Below, piece by piece: positions 11,490 to 23,703 of a DNA stretch of 64,000 nt; position 1 is the first letter of the stretch; each line of letters begins with the position of its first letter. Position numbers and translations under genes: made by a program. Location: positions 1,654,299 through 1,718,298 of the forward strand of contig JANPYM010000011.1 of the NCBI GenBank assembly GCA_025890175.1. The letters are read 5' to 3'. The DNA comes from Ciborinia camelliae. Lineage: Eukaryota > Ascomycota > Leotiomycetes > Helotiales > Sclerotiniaceae. The notes beneath the pieces are model-generated. The model ran no database searches. It was not told the origin of the DNA and saw only the letters and a list, made by a program, of their open reading frames with translations.

Positions 11490-12095
11490 ATGCTTCCCCA
11501 TTCTTTCTTCCTCCTTTTCAGTCTTTTTCTCTGTGCTTTAGCCACTGTCCCAGCAACCGTCTATCGAGGCGACTCACGCAGTCCCACCGAGCTCAAAAAA
11601 GTCGGCGGTTTCCAGACCTATGCAGCAACCAACAACAAAGATCCCAACCACGACCTAATCGTCCATTGCATGGGCGGGCACGACGACGACGACGGATACG
11701 TCTCCACGACGATGGATTACAAGGTCGCCAGACGCTTCGGCAGTAAGAAGGACGGATGGGTGTATTACATCGACACCAGCAAGAACCCCGGCCAGTACAT
11801 TGATGTCACGGCCTGGTGCAAAGAAAATGATGAGAAAAACCCACTCCCCAAGGAAAAGGAGTTTAGCTCCAAGGGAACGATTCCTTGGTCTAATATTGTT
11901 AAGTGGGATAAGATTGTGAAGAATGCTGTGGTGAGCACTGAGACGAGGGTTTCCTTTGATGCTGGGGAGGGAACAGGCTCAAGACCTTCATCGTCTGGAA
12001 AGGGGAGCACTAAGGGTAGCAAATCTCCAAAGAGTTCTAGAGCATTCCAAATTCGGGGGGCTACGAGAGAGGAGATCACGGATCTGAATTATTAG
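11490..12095 (+). CDS. Secreted ADP-ribosyltransferase-like protein (heat-labile enterotoxin A-chain fold)
   Basis: Single exon, 201 residues. Residues 1 to about 18 are a signal peptide with a Phe/Leu core. The mature part shows the three marks of R-S-E class mono-ADP-ribosyltransferases: VYRGD with Arg26 near the start, YVSTT (Ser72-Thr74) as the STS strand, and E-x-E (Glu122/Glu124) within KEFSSKGTIPWSNIV. That last stretch resembles the EVSALGGIP turn of enterotoxin/cholera-type A chains. The family transfers ADP-ribose from NAD+ to protein or nucleic acid targets. The C-terminal 45 residues are Ser/Gly/Lys-rich and probably disordered. Only Cys60 and Cys110 remain after cleavage. Fungal members are usually considered candidate secreted effectors or anti-competitor toxins; the target here is unknown. 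The gene lies in an accessory-looking area between a duplication and a repeat-rich tract. No stop or frameshift interrupts it. Confidence 0.75.
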   Translation: MLPHSFFLLFSLFLCALATVPATVYRGDSRSPTELKKVGGFQTYAATNNKDPNHDLIVHCMGGHDDDDGYVSTTMDYKVARRFGSKKDGWVYYIDTSKNPGQYIDVTAWCKENDEKNPLPKEKEFSSKGTIPWSNIVKWDKIVKNAVVSTETRVSFDAGEGTGSRPSSSGKGSTKGSKSPKSSRAFQIRGATREEITDLNY

Positions 12096-14072
12096 ATGAA
12101 GGAGGTTGATCGATCAGGGTGACAGGGTCAGGATATCGACGGGGTTAACTTTAGAGCTTTGGGGCTTTGAAGTTGAGAAATTTTGAAATTCGAAACTTGA
12201 GAATCTGGGAGGAAAGGAAATCCGGCAACTCAGAACTTGGAATTTGTATATTTATTATCCAATCGGCGTTCGTGGCGGAGTTATTGACTAAAATTACACT
12301 GTAGAGGATTTATTTCGTCTGTCTATCAAAATTCAAAATGGAAAAAATATTTGCAGCATGTATGCTTGGAAGTTTCAAATATTTCTGAAAGATTTCCATT
12401 CTATTGCTCCATCTATCGTGCTACGCCGCATCCAATATTCAAAGATAATTAGTATCGACACCTGAAGCATCTCATTTCACGTGCATCGTATCAAATCATT
12501 ATGGGTTTGAAAGTTCTTTACATCAACTATATTACTTTTTGAAATTAAAAGGTAATAATACTAAATGATACAAGTTGGTAATTAGACAATGAAAGTTGAT
12601 TTATATGATTTGAGAATTAGTAGTAAATACCTCGTCAAATTATATATCAGGGGCTGTTAGGGTTGCTTCCTAAGTTATGGAGCTAGAGTCAGAGCTAGAG
12701 AGAGGGTATTTAAACATCTTCAATATTCTCTTTCAGAATCCCTTTCCTCTGCATGATTTACTACATTACCAGGTATTCCGACACCTAAGATTCATGATTC
12801 CTTTTCCCTTCACTCCATGACAACTATAATATCATATAAAGTTGTATCGGTATGCGGAATCTCCCAGACCTCCTCTGTTTATTAGCAATCATTGGTATAA
12901 TCTCATACTTATATCTGTGCATCTCTTAACAGCACCTCGATACTTTCACCAGCATCTAAAGAAGCAGCAGCTGGTTATCCCTTCGCTACATGTACTTACA
13001 TCACTCACCAACAAATCACCCTCATCCTCATCTGATTTCAATCAATTCCTCATATCCCAAGACGGAGACGCTATCTCATTTTCTTCTCTCCTCATATCAT
13101 CAACTTCTTCATCATCTTCTTCTTCTAAGAAAGCCGTCCGAATCCCTGAAATATACTCCACAGAAACCGACTGCCCACCCCTCTCCCACCAAAAAGCACC
13201 CTACCTATAACGAAGATCCACCAATCCATCTCACTAACTCCATAATTCACGCCTGTGTTTCACCATCCGAAGTTCCCCAATCCGAAGTGTTCTAGCCTCC
13301 AGAAGGCAGTCCCATTCTCAATGAAGCACTTTGCAATAAATTGAAAATACCATATCCGCTTCCGCTCGATCAATGATTGATTCGTCGGTTGCCTTCTCTG
13401 TCGAGTACAACACATCAAATTTCCCCTTCAGTTTGTCAAACGAGTTATCTATTTAGTGTTACCTACTAACGATGATGAATTCCATTGCGCGGGAGTCGAA
13501 TTGCACCTGTTAGGACGTGAATCGGGAATCGGGAGATTGGGTGTGGTACTTCCACGTGGTGTATTGCTCGCAGCGGGGGATCGGGAGGAGAGTTTTATCT
13601 TTCTCGATATGGTTGGGGGTAAGTAAGTTTTATCTCATCTCCATCTGCGGGGTTTATAACATTTTTAAGAACCAAGTGCATTTATTTGCCAACCAAAAGA
13701 AAACCTCCAAATATCGTTCGAGTAGCCGACAGAGACAGAGTAGCCGACAGAGACAGAATAGCCGACGAGATGAGCTCAGCTGCACTCTCCACGCCCCTCG
13801 AAGTGTCGGGAGATATCTTCTACTATCGAGACCACTGGCCACGACACACTCCTACGTTCCTGCGCATGCAGCCCAGGATGTGATTCCTCAGGGCGATTCG
13901 CAGCCGTGGGGTGAATACCCACGTAGATTCTCGCCGATGTTTGAATAGTTGGTAAGTGATGGCATTATATTTCGTGTATGTTGTTATAAAATAGTTCTAT
14001 ATACACTAGCTCGATACAACAATACAATAAGTTCAATAGAGAAAACATAAACATAAATATAAACATCTAAAT
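12096..14072. other. Intergenic region
   Basis: It holds the 3' flank of the secreted ADP-ribosyltransferase-like gene. Several 60-140-codon frames at 12842-13948 are Ser/Pro/His/Arg-rich and do not join into a convincing protein. A stretch at 13780-13948 has rather balanced composition (ending EYPRRFSPMFE) and could be a gene fragment, but I cannot identify it. Confidence 0.4.
13721..13766. repeat. 18-bp minisatellite, about 2.6 copies
   Basis: The unit AGTAGCCGACAGAGACAG is repeated head to tail, with the last copy incomplete and carrying one change. It is non-coding as far as I can tell. Confidence 0.85.
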
Positions 14073-14077
14073 GATAT

Positions 14078-14278
14078 TGTTGGTTCGGTTACTCGGTGAT
14101 AAGTAACTATTGATCAATAGTATGTAGTAAATAAGTTGTATTGTAAGGCATACTAGGATCGGGTACGAAGTACGCGATCCTTATATGCACCCGCTACGCG
14201 GGCGGTGCGGCCGCACGCGGCCGGCGCCGCCGCTAGCGGAGTCACGTGACCGGAGGTCACGTGCCCCAAATCGCGACA
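14078..14278. mobile_element. Solo LTR of an LTR retrotransposon
   Basis: This 201-bp segment starts TGTTG and ends CGACA, the TG...CA ends with short imperfect inverted repeat expected of an LTR. It is flanked on both sides by the same 5 bp, GATAT (14073-14077 and 14279-14283), as expected for an integrase target-site duplication. No gag/pol coding region, primer-binding site or second LTR is seen nearby, so it is best explained as a solo LTR left by LTR-LTR recombination. The inner half is very GC-rich with nested palindromes and two CACGTG sites, in sharp contrast to the AT-rich surroundings. The starting TGTTGG fits Copia-type LTRs; family assignment is inference. Confidence 0.7.
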
Positions 14279-14460
14279 GATATATACAATCTTATATGAT
14301 AGAATGTATACACATACACATATATACCTAATATCTAACCCAACCAATCGAAACCCAACTAACACCCACAAACCCACCACCCACCAGCTCTGTAAAATCA
14401 AACATGCCTACCTCTCTACCTACCCATTTATTCTCCCAGAAACCCATCCCCTAATATTCT

Positions 14461-14836
14461 TTCTCAACCCTCTCTCAACCCTTTTTTAATCCTTTTTCAA
14501 CTCCCTCTCAACTCTTTCTTAATTTTCTCTCAACTTTCTTTCAACCCTCTCTCAACCCTCTTTCAACCCTCTCTCAACCCTTTCTCAACTCTCTTTTAAT
14601 CTTCTTTTAACCCTTTTTTAACTTTTTTTTAATCCTTTTTCAATCCTCTTTTAACCCTCTCTCAACCCTTTCTTAATCCTTTTTTAACCCTTTCTTAACC
14701 CTTTCTTAACCCTCTTTTAACCCTCTTTTAACCCTCTTTCAACCCTCTCTCAACCCTCTCTCAACCCTCTCTCAACCCTCTCTCAACCCTCTCTCAACCC
14801 TCTCTCAACCCTCTCTCAACCCTCTCTCAACCCCCC
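14461..14836. repeat. Degenerate 11-bp pyrimidine-rich array
   Basis: About 375 bp of near-pure C/T plus AA on the plus strand. The basic unit is CTCTCAACCCT, variable on the left (TTTTAACCCT and similar) and nearly perfect on the right (14740-14830). It ends in a C-rich run. Confidence 0.9.
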
Positions 14837-15142
14837 CGCCCCCTCCCCCCAAAAGAATTTCAGCTCGCAGCTCGCAGCATCCAGACATAAGATTAACATC
14901 AGAAACATCAGAACTCGAGTACAATCCCGTCTTCACCACCGTGACTAGATACCAATAACCAACACTTATCTTATCTTATCTTATTGCTAATTATTTATTT
15001 ATCCATCTATCCATTTGTGATATATTTAATTTTCGATTTTATGATTTCGATTTCGATTTTCGATTTTTGATTTGGAAAGTGGTGCCGTAGCTTAGGTATT
15101 GTCCAGATGTTACGAGGTAGGTGGGAGGTGGTATGAGGGAGG

Positions 15143-15452
15143 TGGTATGGTATGGTATGGTATGGTATAGTATGATATAATATGGTATGGTATGGTATGG
15201 TATGGTATGGTATAGTATAGTATAATATAGTATAGTATGGTATGGTATAGTATAATATAGTATAGTATAGTATGGTATGGTATAGTATGGTATGGTATGG
15301 TATGATATGGTATAGTATGGTATGATATAGTATGATATGATATGGTATAATATGATATGGTATAGTATGGTATGGTATGGTATAGTATAGTATAGTATAG
15401 TATGGTATGGTATAGTATGGTATGGTATGGTATGGTATGGTATGGTATGGTA
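15143..15452. repeat. GGTAT/AGTAT pentanucleotide array
   Basis: About 310 bp of pentamers, mostly TATGG with interspersed TATAG, TATGA and TATAA variants that keep the 5-bp phase. Confidence 0.95.
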
Positions 15453-15550
15453 TAGGTATAGTAGAAATAAGAGATGATATGAGATATAGGGAGGAAAAAG
15501 ATGGAGAGGGTGGAAGGGTGGAGGTGGAAGAGTGGAGATGGGGGTTACGA

Positions 15551-15552
<2 letters not shown>

Positions 15553-15588
<36 letters not shown>
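15553..15588. repeat. (AT)n dinucleotide microsatellite
   Basis: Uninterrupted AT/TA run of about 36 bp. It is followed by GGAGA/GGAGC pentamers at about 15599-15633. Confidence 0.95.
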
Positions 15589-15592
<4 letters not shown>

Positions 15593-15790
15593 CACGGTGG
15601 AGCGGAGCGGAGAGGAGAGGAGAGGAGAGGAGGGCGGAGAATTAGGTAGGTAGGTATGATCATGATATATAATCGTATGATCACGATATATAATAAAGTA
15701 CCTATTAAACATTAAACAGGATGGTACCCGGGACATCGGGTTGGGGTTAATGCGCATCCATCCATCCAACCAATAACTCTTTCCCCCGAG

Positions 15791-15852
15791 TTATCGACTC
15801 AAGACTCAGTCATCGACTCAAGACTCAGTTATCGACTCAAGACTCAAGACTC
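15791..15852. repeat. 19-bp tandem repeat, about three copies
   Basis: The unit ATCGACTCAAGACTCAGT plus one variable base (C or T) is repeated. The last copy runs into an extra CAAGACTC. Confidence 0.9.
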
Positions 15853-18354
15853 CAGAGGGCTACCTGCAACATAGTGTAGTCACGTACTGGATGAGTTACA
15901 GTAAATGTAACCAACTCCAAAACAACTAACTATAATTACTATATCCCCAAGTACCTTACAAGTACCTACCTACCCTATTCAATTCCATACCTAATGAACA
16001 ACACAGGTACGTAAAAAAAAGCGCCTTGAAATTTTGCAAATACATGGATACATTCCACATATAATTTATATGCAAGAACATTCGTACCTACCTACCGACT
16101 GGTACGCTCATTTGATTACATACAATATAGACTTGAAGTTTAAGTTTAAGTTAGTATCGACAATATATTAATCCAGCCAGCCAGTACTTTAACCATCCCA
16201 TACACATACAGAGACATCCAAGGTTACCTAATAAATCACATACATAACCAACCAACCAACCCAACCAAATCATCTCATCTCATCTCACCCGGAACACCCA
16301 TATCCGAAAGCAATGCCATGCCATGCCATGCACTGCACTGCACTGCACTGCAATGCAACGCCCCAACCTTACATAGGTATCCATAGGTAGGTAGGTACCT
16401 AACGACTTGACTCGCCTCGCCTCGCCTCGCCGTTGAATTTATTCTTCAACTGAGGTTCGGTTCGCTTCGGTTCGGCTCGAGGACCTGCAGCGCTACCAGG
16501 AATTCAGACAAGGGGGGGTATCTTCATCCATCCAACCAACCATCGGAAGAGTTCGTCGGAAAATACCTCCCTACCTAGTACCTGTCTACCGAGAAAAAAA
16601 AAATGAAAATGCCATGCAATGTCATGCCATTTTCATTTAATATAAAATAGGTAAGATAATATATTTTCTTCGGAGGAACTTCTTGAATTAATCGATTAAT
16701 CAATCGATTAATCAATGGATGAAGAAAGCTAGGTATTGACCGGTAAGGACCTAGCGCAAACAGGTACCTATCAACCTACCTAGCTACCAACCTAGCTAGA
16801 AGTTGCTTATATGGCTGCGACTCTCTCTCGAGAGACGGGAGATATTGGACCTGAATCCATCCATCCATCCATCCATCTACCCAATCCAATCCAATCCATT
16901 TATGGTGGAAATATCCAGTGTGACAGGACAGGATAGGACAGGACAGGGCAGGGCGAACGGGAGTTGGGATTAGGTACTGTATTATCGTGCAGCACGGACG
17001 GACGGACGGACGCGGTTACTCCAACGGTTTGCCCCTTGTTGGTGTGTGTAGATAGATAGGTACCTAGGTAGTTACCTATAGAAAAAAAGAGAAAGGATTT
17101 CGGTTCTTGTTAGATACAATAAGGTAGGTAGGTAGATAGGTAGATAAAAATGATTGAGAATGAAAAATAAGTCGAGATTTCAAATTTTCAAATTTTCATC
17201 AATTCTTCGACTGTATTGTATTTGTACAGTACGTATCTTTCTGGAATATAGGACTCCAGCTCCGAAAGATGTGGGAAAACCAACCCAAGAAATATCCGGG
17301 GAAGAAGGTATAACCTAACCCCAAGATACCTACCTATCTACCTACTACCTACCTACCTACCTATGCATAAGATACAGTACAGTACAGTACGGTACAAGAA
17401 AGATAGATATCGAAACGACGATGCATCATGCACGAATACATACATACATACATACCTACTAGGTAGGTATCTTATGGTATGGAGTACATACCTACATACC
17501 TACCTACCTACATATACATGTATATATGTATGTATGTATCCGCCACGTTAATCAATTAAATTCAATTCAACCACAGCTGGCGTGGCGGGTTTGGTGGTTT
17601 GGTGGTATTCAAATTTGTATGTACTCCGTGACTCTGTATGCATGTATACAGAAGAGAAAAGCTAGTGGATGGAACAAGCGAGCGAGCTGGAGGTGATTTG
17701 TTGGTTGGTTGGATGGATGGATGGGAAGATGGATAGAGATATTCTTTGTTTTGTTCCTTTTTAGTGGTGATTGATTGTGTTTCCATTTTCATTTTCATTT
17801 TCATTTCCATTTTCATCCATCTATCAGCCTACCTAGATTAGGCTAGGTAAGGTAGGTAGCTAGGTGTGTACTAGGTATGTATATCCCGAGGTTAGGGACG
17901 GATAGGTAGGTAGGTAGGTAGGAGGGAAAACAACCTTGGAAGGAAGGAAGGAAGGAAGAAAATAACCAGACAATCAATCATGATCCCTCCCCCTTCCACC
18001 TTCCCTCCCTCGGATCCTTCCATTTTCCGAGGTCGTGTCGATGAATTATTGGAGCCGGAACCTACCTACGGAAAGAAGAGCTAGCTCCCTGTAGACTACC
18101 TATATAAGGTAAGGTAAGGTAAGGTAAGGTATTTCGTACCGTACCTTGAGGAAAACCGAATCTCAATATCAAAATCAAAATCAATTTATGAAGACAACCT
18201 TAGCGGGAAGAAAGCGAAGAAAGGAAAGCGTAGCAAGCATTGTGAGGAGCATTTGATTGATGATTGATGATTGATGATTTCCAGAGATACAATACCCAGT
18301 ACCATATCCCATATCCCATATCCAACTCTCAAATTCAATCAATCAATAGCTATC

Positions 18355-18574
18355 TACCTACCTACTACCTACCTACTACCTACCTACTACCTACCTACTA
18401 CCTACCTACTACCTACCTACTACCTACCTACTACCTACCTACTACCTACCTACTACCTACCTACTACCTACCTACTACCTACCTACTACCTACCTACTAC
18501 CTACCTACTACCTACCTACTACCTACCTACTACCTACCTACTACCTACCTACTACCTACCTACTACCTACCTAC
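18355..18574. repeat. 11-bp minisatellite (ACCTACCTACT), about 20 copies
   Basis: A nearly perfect array of an 11-mer made of two ACCT-like tetramers plus a trimer. Because 11 is not divisible by 3, all frames on one strand stay open and give artificial Tyr/Leu/Pro/Thr repeats. Confidence 0.95.
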
Positions 18575-21500
18575 GGTACCGGTATCATATGCATCCAGAT
18601 TCCATAACTGGATCGTACCAAGAGCGAATAAGAGGACGAGAAGCAAGCAAGCTTCAAGCATCCATACCTACCTAGATACCTAGGGACATAAGATTGAGTT
18701 GTCAGTGCACTGGGCACACAATCCACATACTCCGTATACCTAATAATAATGCATGCATGCATGCGGAAGATCTGATATATTTTGGACGTGTGGTTTGATT
18801 GTTTATGAAGCTCCATATAGATTAGGTAGATAGGTAGATAGGTACATAATACGGAGTAATAATTTAGTGAGCAATAATGTATGGATGGATGAATGATACC
18901 TAACAGATAAGCAAGAATACCTAGGTATGGACTGTATCGGCATTTGTTGTTGTTAGAAGTAAGGTAGTTGAGGTATTGATAGCCCTGGAGGTATTCGCGG
19001 TATTCACGGTATTCACAGGTCAAACTGTTTGTTCAGGTACCTTACCTATCTAGTACCTATTCAATATGTTACGCCGTGAATTAATGAAGCCTTGTCCTGG
19101 TAGTACCGTGCCTTCAATATTAGTTATATTGATAATTGAATACTGTAGACCATAGAAAGTAGAATGAACCAAAAGAGTGACGATTTTGTTGGTAGATAAT
19201 AATATATTGATAATATCGTAAAAGAAAAAGACCATAAATCCATGAATATATGAAGTTATCCGAGGAGACCGAGTTGTGTTTCATATTGTACATGTACATC
19301 ATGTATGTACATTGTACTCCGGACCGTACAGGACAGATTATGTGGTTGCAATTTTCACCACAACGTTGCCATGGATGGATGCTAGCTGAGCTACCTCCTT
19401 GAGGACGGTTGGAACTTGGCACGTTGGAGAACGAACGAGCTAGCTTGGAACTTGGGGTTACGGTACTGGACTATGCAACCCGATCAATCGATCAATCGAT
19501 GCAAATATTCTCTGCACTCCACTTTCGTGATGCACCCCGGGGAAATGCATGTTTTAAGCATATACTTACAGAAGAATAATGCGATGCCCAACATACCACC
19601 CCATCATTATGCAGCGCTGTACATACCAAGGGAAACTGCACGGCCGGGGAAAAGTTTTTTGTATGCCTACGGATTGTGTTCTGTGATCGGGGTGGGAAAC
19701 TGGTATGGATGCGTGTGATGTACTCCGTACGTGTGACTTTTGGAATCCGTACTTACAGGACAGATATTCCGAGCCTGTGCCCAGGGGGCACAAAGGATTA
19801 TTCTCCTAAGGAAATAATGTAATCCAATTTGTCTAGATTGAACAGTTGGACCTGAATTGGCAAAATCTGGTATCACCGTTACCAGGCGGGTGTAGAAGGA
19901 GAGACATACATAAACCAGGTAAGGGACCAGGGGTATTGGAAAAGTCTCGAGTTGTTGGCTTCTCGAATCGAAATCATCGCGGTCGTCGATCGAAGAATCA
20001 TGACTCCATTGCTTTCCTTACCTTTCAGAGTATCCTTTGCGAAAACTTGATCAACTATGTGGATGCGATGATTGCGAACCAAATTCCCGGGTCCTATAAG
20101 ATGACGATGGAGAAAGGAGAGATACCCAGATCGCCCCGGATACCCTGATGCTCCTCGAGTTTGTTGGTTGAACTTGTCAATTATCACCCTGAAGCCTGTA
20201 CTTTGGTAAATTTCATTGTTTAGATTGTTGAGATTGAGAAAGGTTGGATTTAGGATCGAGTTCTCAGTCTCGACCTCAGTCTCGACCTCGACATGGTTTT
20301 GGGAAACCAGTAGAGGTTTCCGGGTCACCCACTGGATAAAGACACTGTATCGGATACACTGTGTCTGTTTAGCAGCGAACTGTGATGTTTTGGTACCGAA
20401 TACTACACTACACTACCGGTTAGACCAGTTAGATTTCCTGGACGGGCCATTATTATTAGAAATGATAAAACTAAGACCTAGGTATTCTCCTTATCCAAAG
20501 AAGATTTGTTGCTCTACCATGGCCGAGCTTCGTACTCTATAAAATATAATTGTGATCAACAAATCAACCGGCCTTCACCCATTGTGAATGTGAATCGTCA
20601 CTCGTGATCAACCGGCTTTCACCCCAATATGTCTTTGGTGTGTGACTTGATGACTATTGTGATATTGTGATATTACCTAGATTGAAGATTTGAAGTACCT
20701 TCGATGTGCCGGTGAGGTTAATATTTTAGCCTATACTTGTCGATGTTACATTGTACAAATGAAATGCATTAAATGAATTCTGTGCGGTGGACGAGTTGGA
20801 GAGAGAAACATCATTGTGAGTCCCGGCATGGATAGAGTCGTACGACATACGTAGTAGAATCAATCGTACGGAGTAGATGAATGAATATAGTAGGAGATTT
20901 TTGGTTGGAAAGACAACAATAGAAATTTATTGAAATTGCCAATTGAACCAATCCATTGGGTTTTGTGTTTCGTGTTTTGCGTTTGGGGGTTTCATTTAGG
21001 GTTTCTATTCGAAGGATCGAAATATATTAGCTCTTGTTGTCGGATTGACTCCGAAAGCCTGTAAGGATTAAGGTTGTGAGTCGTGATTCTGTGGGTTGGA
21101 TACTTGATAACTGGCTTGATTATGTTGGTAAGACGGTAGATATGATATGATATGATGTGATGTGATATGATATGATATTGTCAAGTATGACGGTATGAGA
21201 TTATTCCCATTTAGCATCATCATCATCATCATCCAATCGATGATGATGTTGAAACATTTGGAGCTTGGAGAGCTATTTTATTTCATTTTGTTTCATTTCA
21301 TTTCTCCAAATGCCATGAACCTGTAGGCTTGTGGACACTGGAGTGACTGGACACCGGACACTGGACAGTGAACCGCAATGTTGAATTCGTAGGACAATTC
21401 AATTTCCTTTAAGTTTTCCTCATTTCTATTTCTATTTATTAATACCTCGTTAAGATCTGATATCACCCGATCCCCGACACTAAACAGGACTATTTCAATA

Positions 21501-23703
21501 TTGGCCTAGTATTGGGCTTTTGACTTTGTGAAAACGTGAACGGAAGACGGAAACTAAATACCTAGCACGTAGAGAAGGTTAGTAGAAAAGTATATTCCCC
21601 CAATATTTACCTAGTCTCTTGATAAAACATGGGAAAGGAATCAAAGGATAAGTACTTAGAATACCTATATATAGTTAGGTATATATATATATACAAAGTC
21701 CGCATACCTACCTAGATAGAGAAAGAAAGAAAATATCGTATAAATATCGATTTCAAAGATACCTACTCCCTATCTATCTAGATGGGTAATATACCAACCA
21801 TCTAATACCGGTAGATTCATAATATACTTTCTCTTCCCTATGAGGCTATGAAGGTCAAAATGAAATGAAATTCATAATTCAAACTTGTAATAATAAACAT
21901 TTCCTAAAAGAATCTGAATATCGTGTTTAACCCCTGACTAGAGTCTGGACGGAGCACGCAGCGAGCAGCACGCACCACGCCCTTACCAAATTATCCACCT
22001 CATTTCCTCTAGATGAAATCCCCGCCACTATCCCATGCATATCTACCACTAAACTAGGTATATTCATTCGTAGTCAATTCTCGCCTGATCCATTTTGCTG
22101 TTTTTATATCGAAATCCTTGCAAAGATTTGAACCCATAAACCTTTCCAAGCCAATCCCAGCCAGTAGCAGCTAGTCAAGGGGACTCAACGGGACTGAAGG
22201 CCATATTCAAGACCAGTCAAGTCGAGGGAAGCTACGAAAAGGCTCCCTTTAGATTCACGGTCCTTGGTCACCTCCCAGTTATGGGGCTCCAAAACTTATA
22301 TATGCCTTGACTTGACGGGTGCGACTACCCATGGCATGAATATATCCACATGGCACATCCATAGCTATACCGTAGAGCCCGGTCCGAGTGTTCTTGAATC
22401 TCGTGCATCTTCACTTCCTTCACTCTCATTTTTGCTTGTACGGTATAGAGCTATCGTACCCAGCATATGATTATCGATCTTTGAATCGACGGGTTCATAC
22501 AACGGCAGTACGGCAGTACGGCAATATCGATAGGTTCTATTCATCCGGACCTCGTTTATCTGTCTGGTTTCAGAGTGGGACAACTCCAATTGGACTACAG
22601 GCAAAGGACATTGCCAAAAGAAAGAGCAGGAGACTTTCCACCATCGTCACATATTTGCTTTTGACGTCGCGCAACAAGATATACGGTGAGCACTTCTTGT
22701 ACCTTTGTACTATCCTACAACAACGCCACGAATCCGAGCTCTCGAAACAAGATGTTTGAGGAAATGTTGTGGTAGCTTGGAAAACATGCGATTGCCATGA
22801 ACCAATGCTAATTGATGTCTTTCCCCAGAAAAAGAAGTCCGGAATCACTTAGAGTTTCGACATCGCCCCTCACTGCTTTCCTCATTTTTCTGTCTCAAGC
22901 CCGAGAACCTGGCGCACCTCAAACATTTGAGGCTGAAGTATTCGACATGAACTACGAGTCGCGGTCATAAACTCTGTCACAAGCAGTGAAGCAAGGAAAA
23001 TACTGAACGGCAAATATCTGATATGGGATAACTGCCTTATCAAACTATTACCAAACCGTCTCCAAAAGTATATTCTTATGGCCACGTTGATTGATGTCTT
23101 AAAAGGTATGCGCCGAGTAGCTATCATTTTGGTAAATGATCCAACAATTATTCTCGGATCGACTTCGTCCTCGAAATATATATACTAACGGACCTTGATT
23201 TAGTATCATTATTTGAAAGAAATTATACCTTTTCTTTACTCTTTACACGTCCGGTTTTCTAAATTTTATACATATATTCACTCAAGCAAGCTTGTTTTGG
23301 GTTCATTCAGAGCAGTTCTCAAGAATTGTCCTATATAGAGCTTCCTATCATTTCGAGACAAGGCATCCTGGACCTAGTCAAACATCACATCAAAATTGAT
23401 TTTTTATCAAAGCACTCCTTTTCAATTTAATCGACCCTCATCCCCATATTCCCACAAGGATCTCAACTTCCCCATACTCTGTACAAAGCTTTCAAGAATT
23501 CTGTGAAGCTACCCAAAGATTACCCGAGATTTGATCAAGTCAAGTGAATCTTCAAAATCGAACCATTGGAACAACCAGAACCTGAGAAGACAATTTTTTT
23601 TTAATGCAGTAATTCACTAAATTGCAAAGGTGGTTGGTTTATGGGGGTTTGAGTTTGATTCTTTTTCTCTCTCAGAGGAAAGACAAATTCATCATCAATC
23701 ACC

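Larger units (their letters stand above)
14284..23703. other. 9.4-kb gene-poor, microsatellite-rich tract
   Basis: No gene is supported on either strand. The tract is dominated by short tandem arrays and by scattered AGGT/ACCT, ATCC and GATA tetranucleotides, with many TACCTAGGTA-type palindromes. Reading frames in it are mostly repeat translations such as YLPT. The last kilobase before 23703 is less repetitive and should hold the promoter and leader of the ApsA/Num1 gene. Confidence 0.7.

Noticed and set aside
13517..13948. 143-codon frame with a protein-like end (SQPWGEYPRRFSPMFE)
   Set aside because: It begins at a non-ATG codon, contains the 18-bp minisatellite and shows no recognisable domain. 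A retroelement fragment was considered, given the LTR 130 bp away, but no gag or pol motif is present.
18264..18683. Tyr/Leu/Pro/Thr repeat protein of 139 codons
   Set aside because: It is a translation of the 11-bp array, open in more than one frame.
22118..22170. Possible tRNA (GGGTTCAAATC box-B-like sequence on the minus strand)
   Set aside because: No convincing A box, acceptor stem or anticodon arm can be drawn at the right distance.
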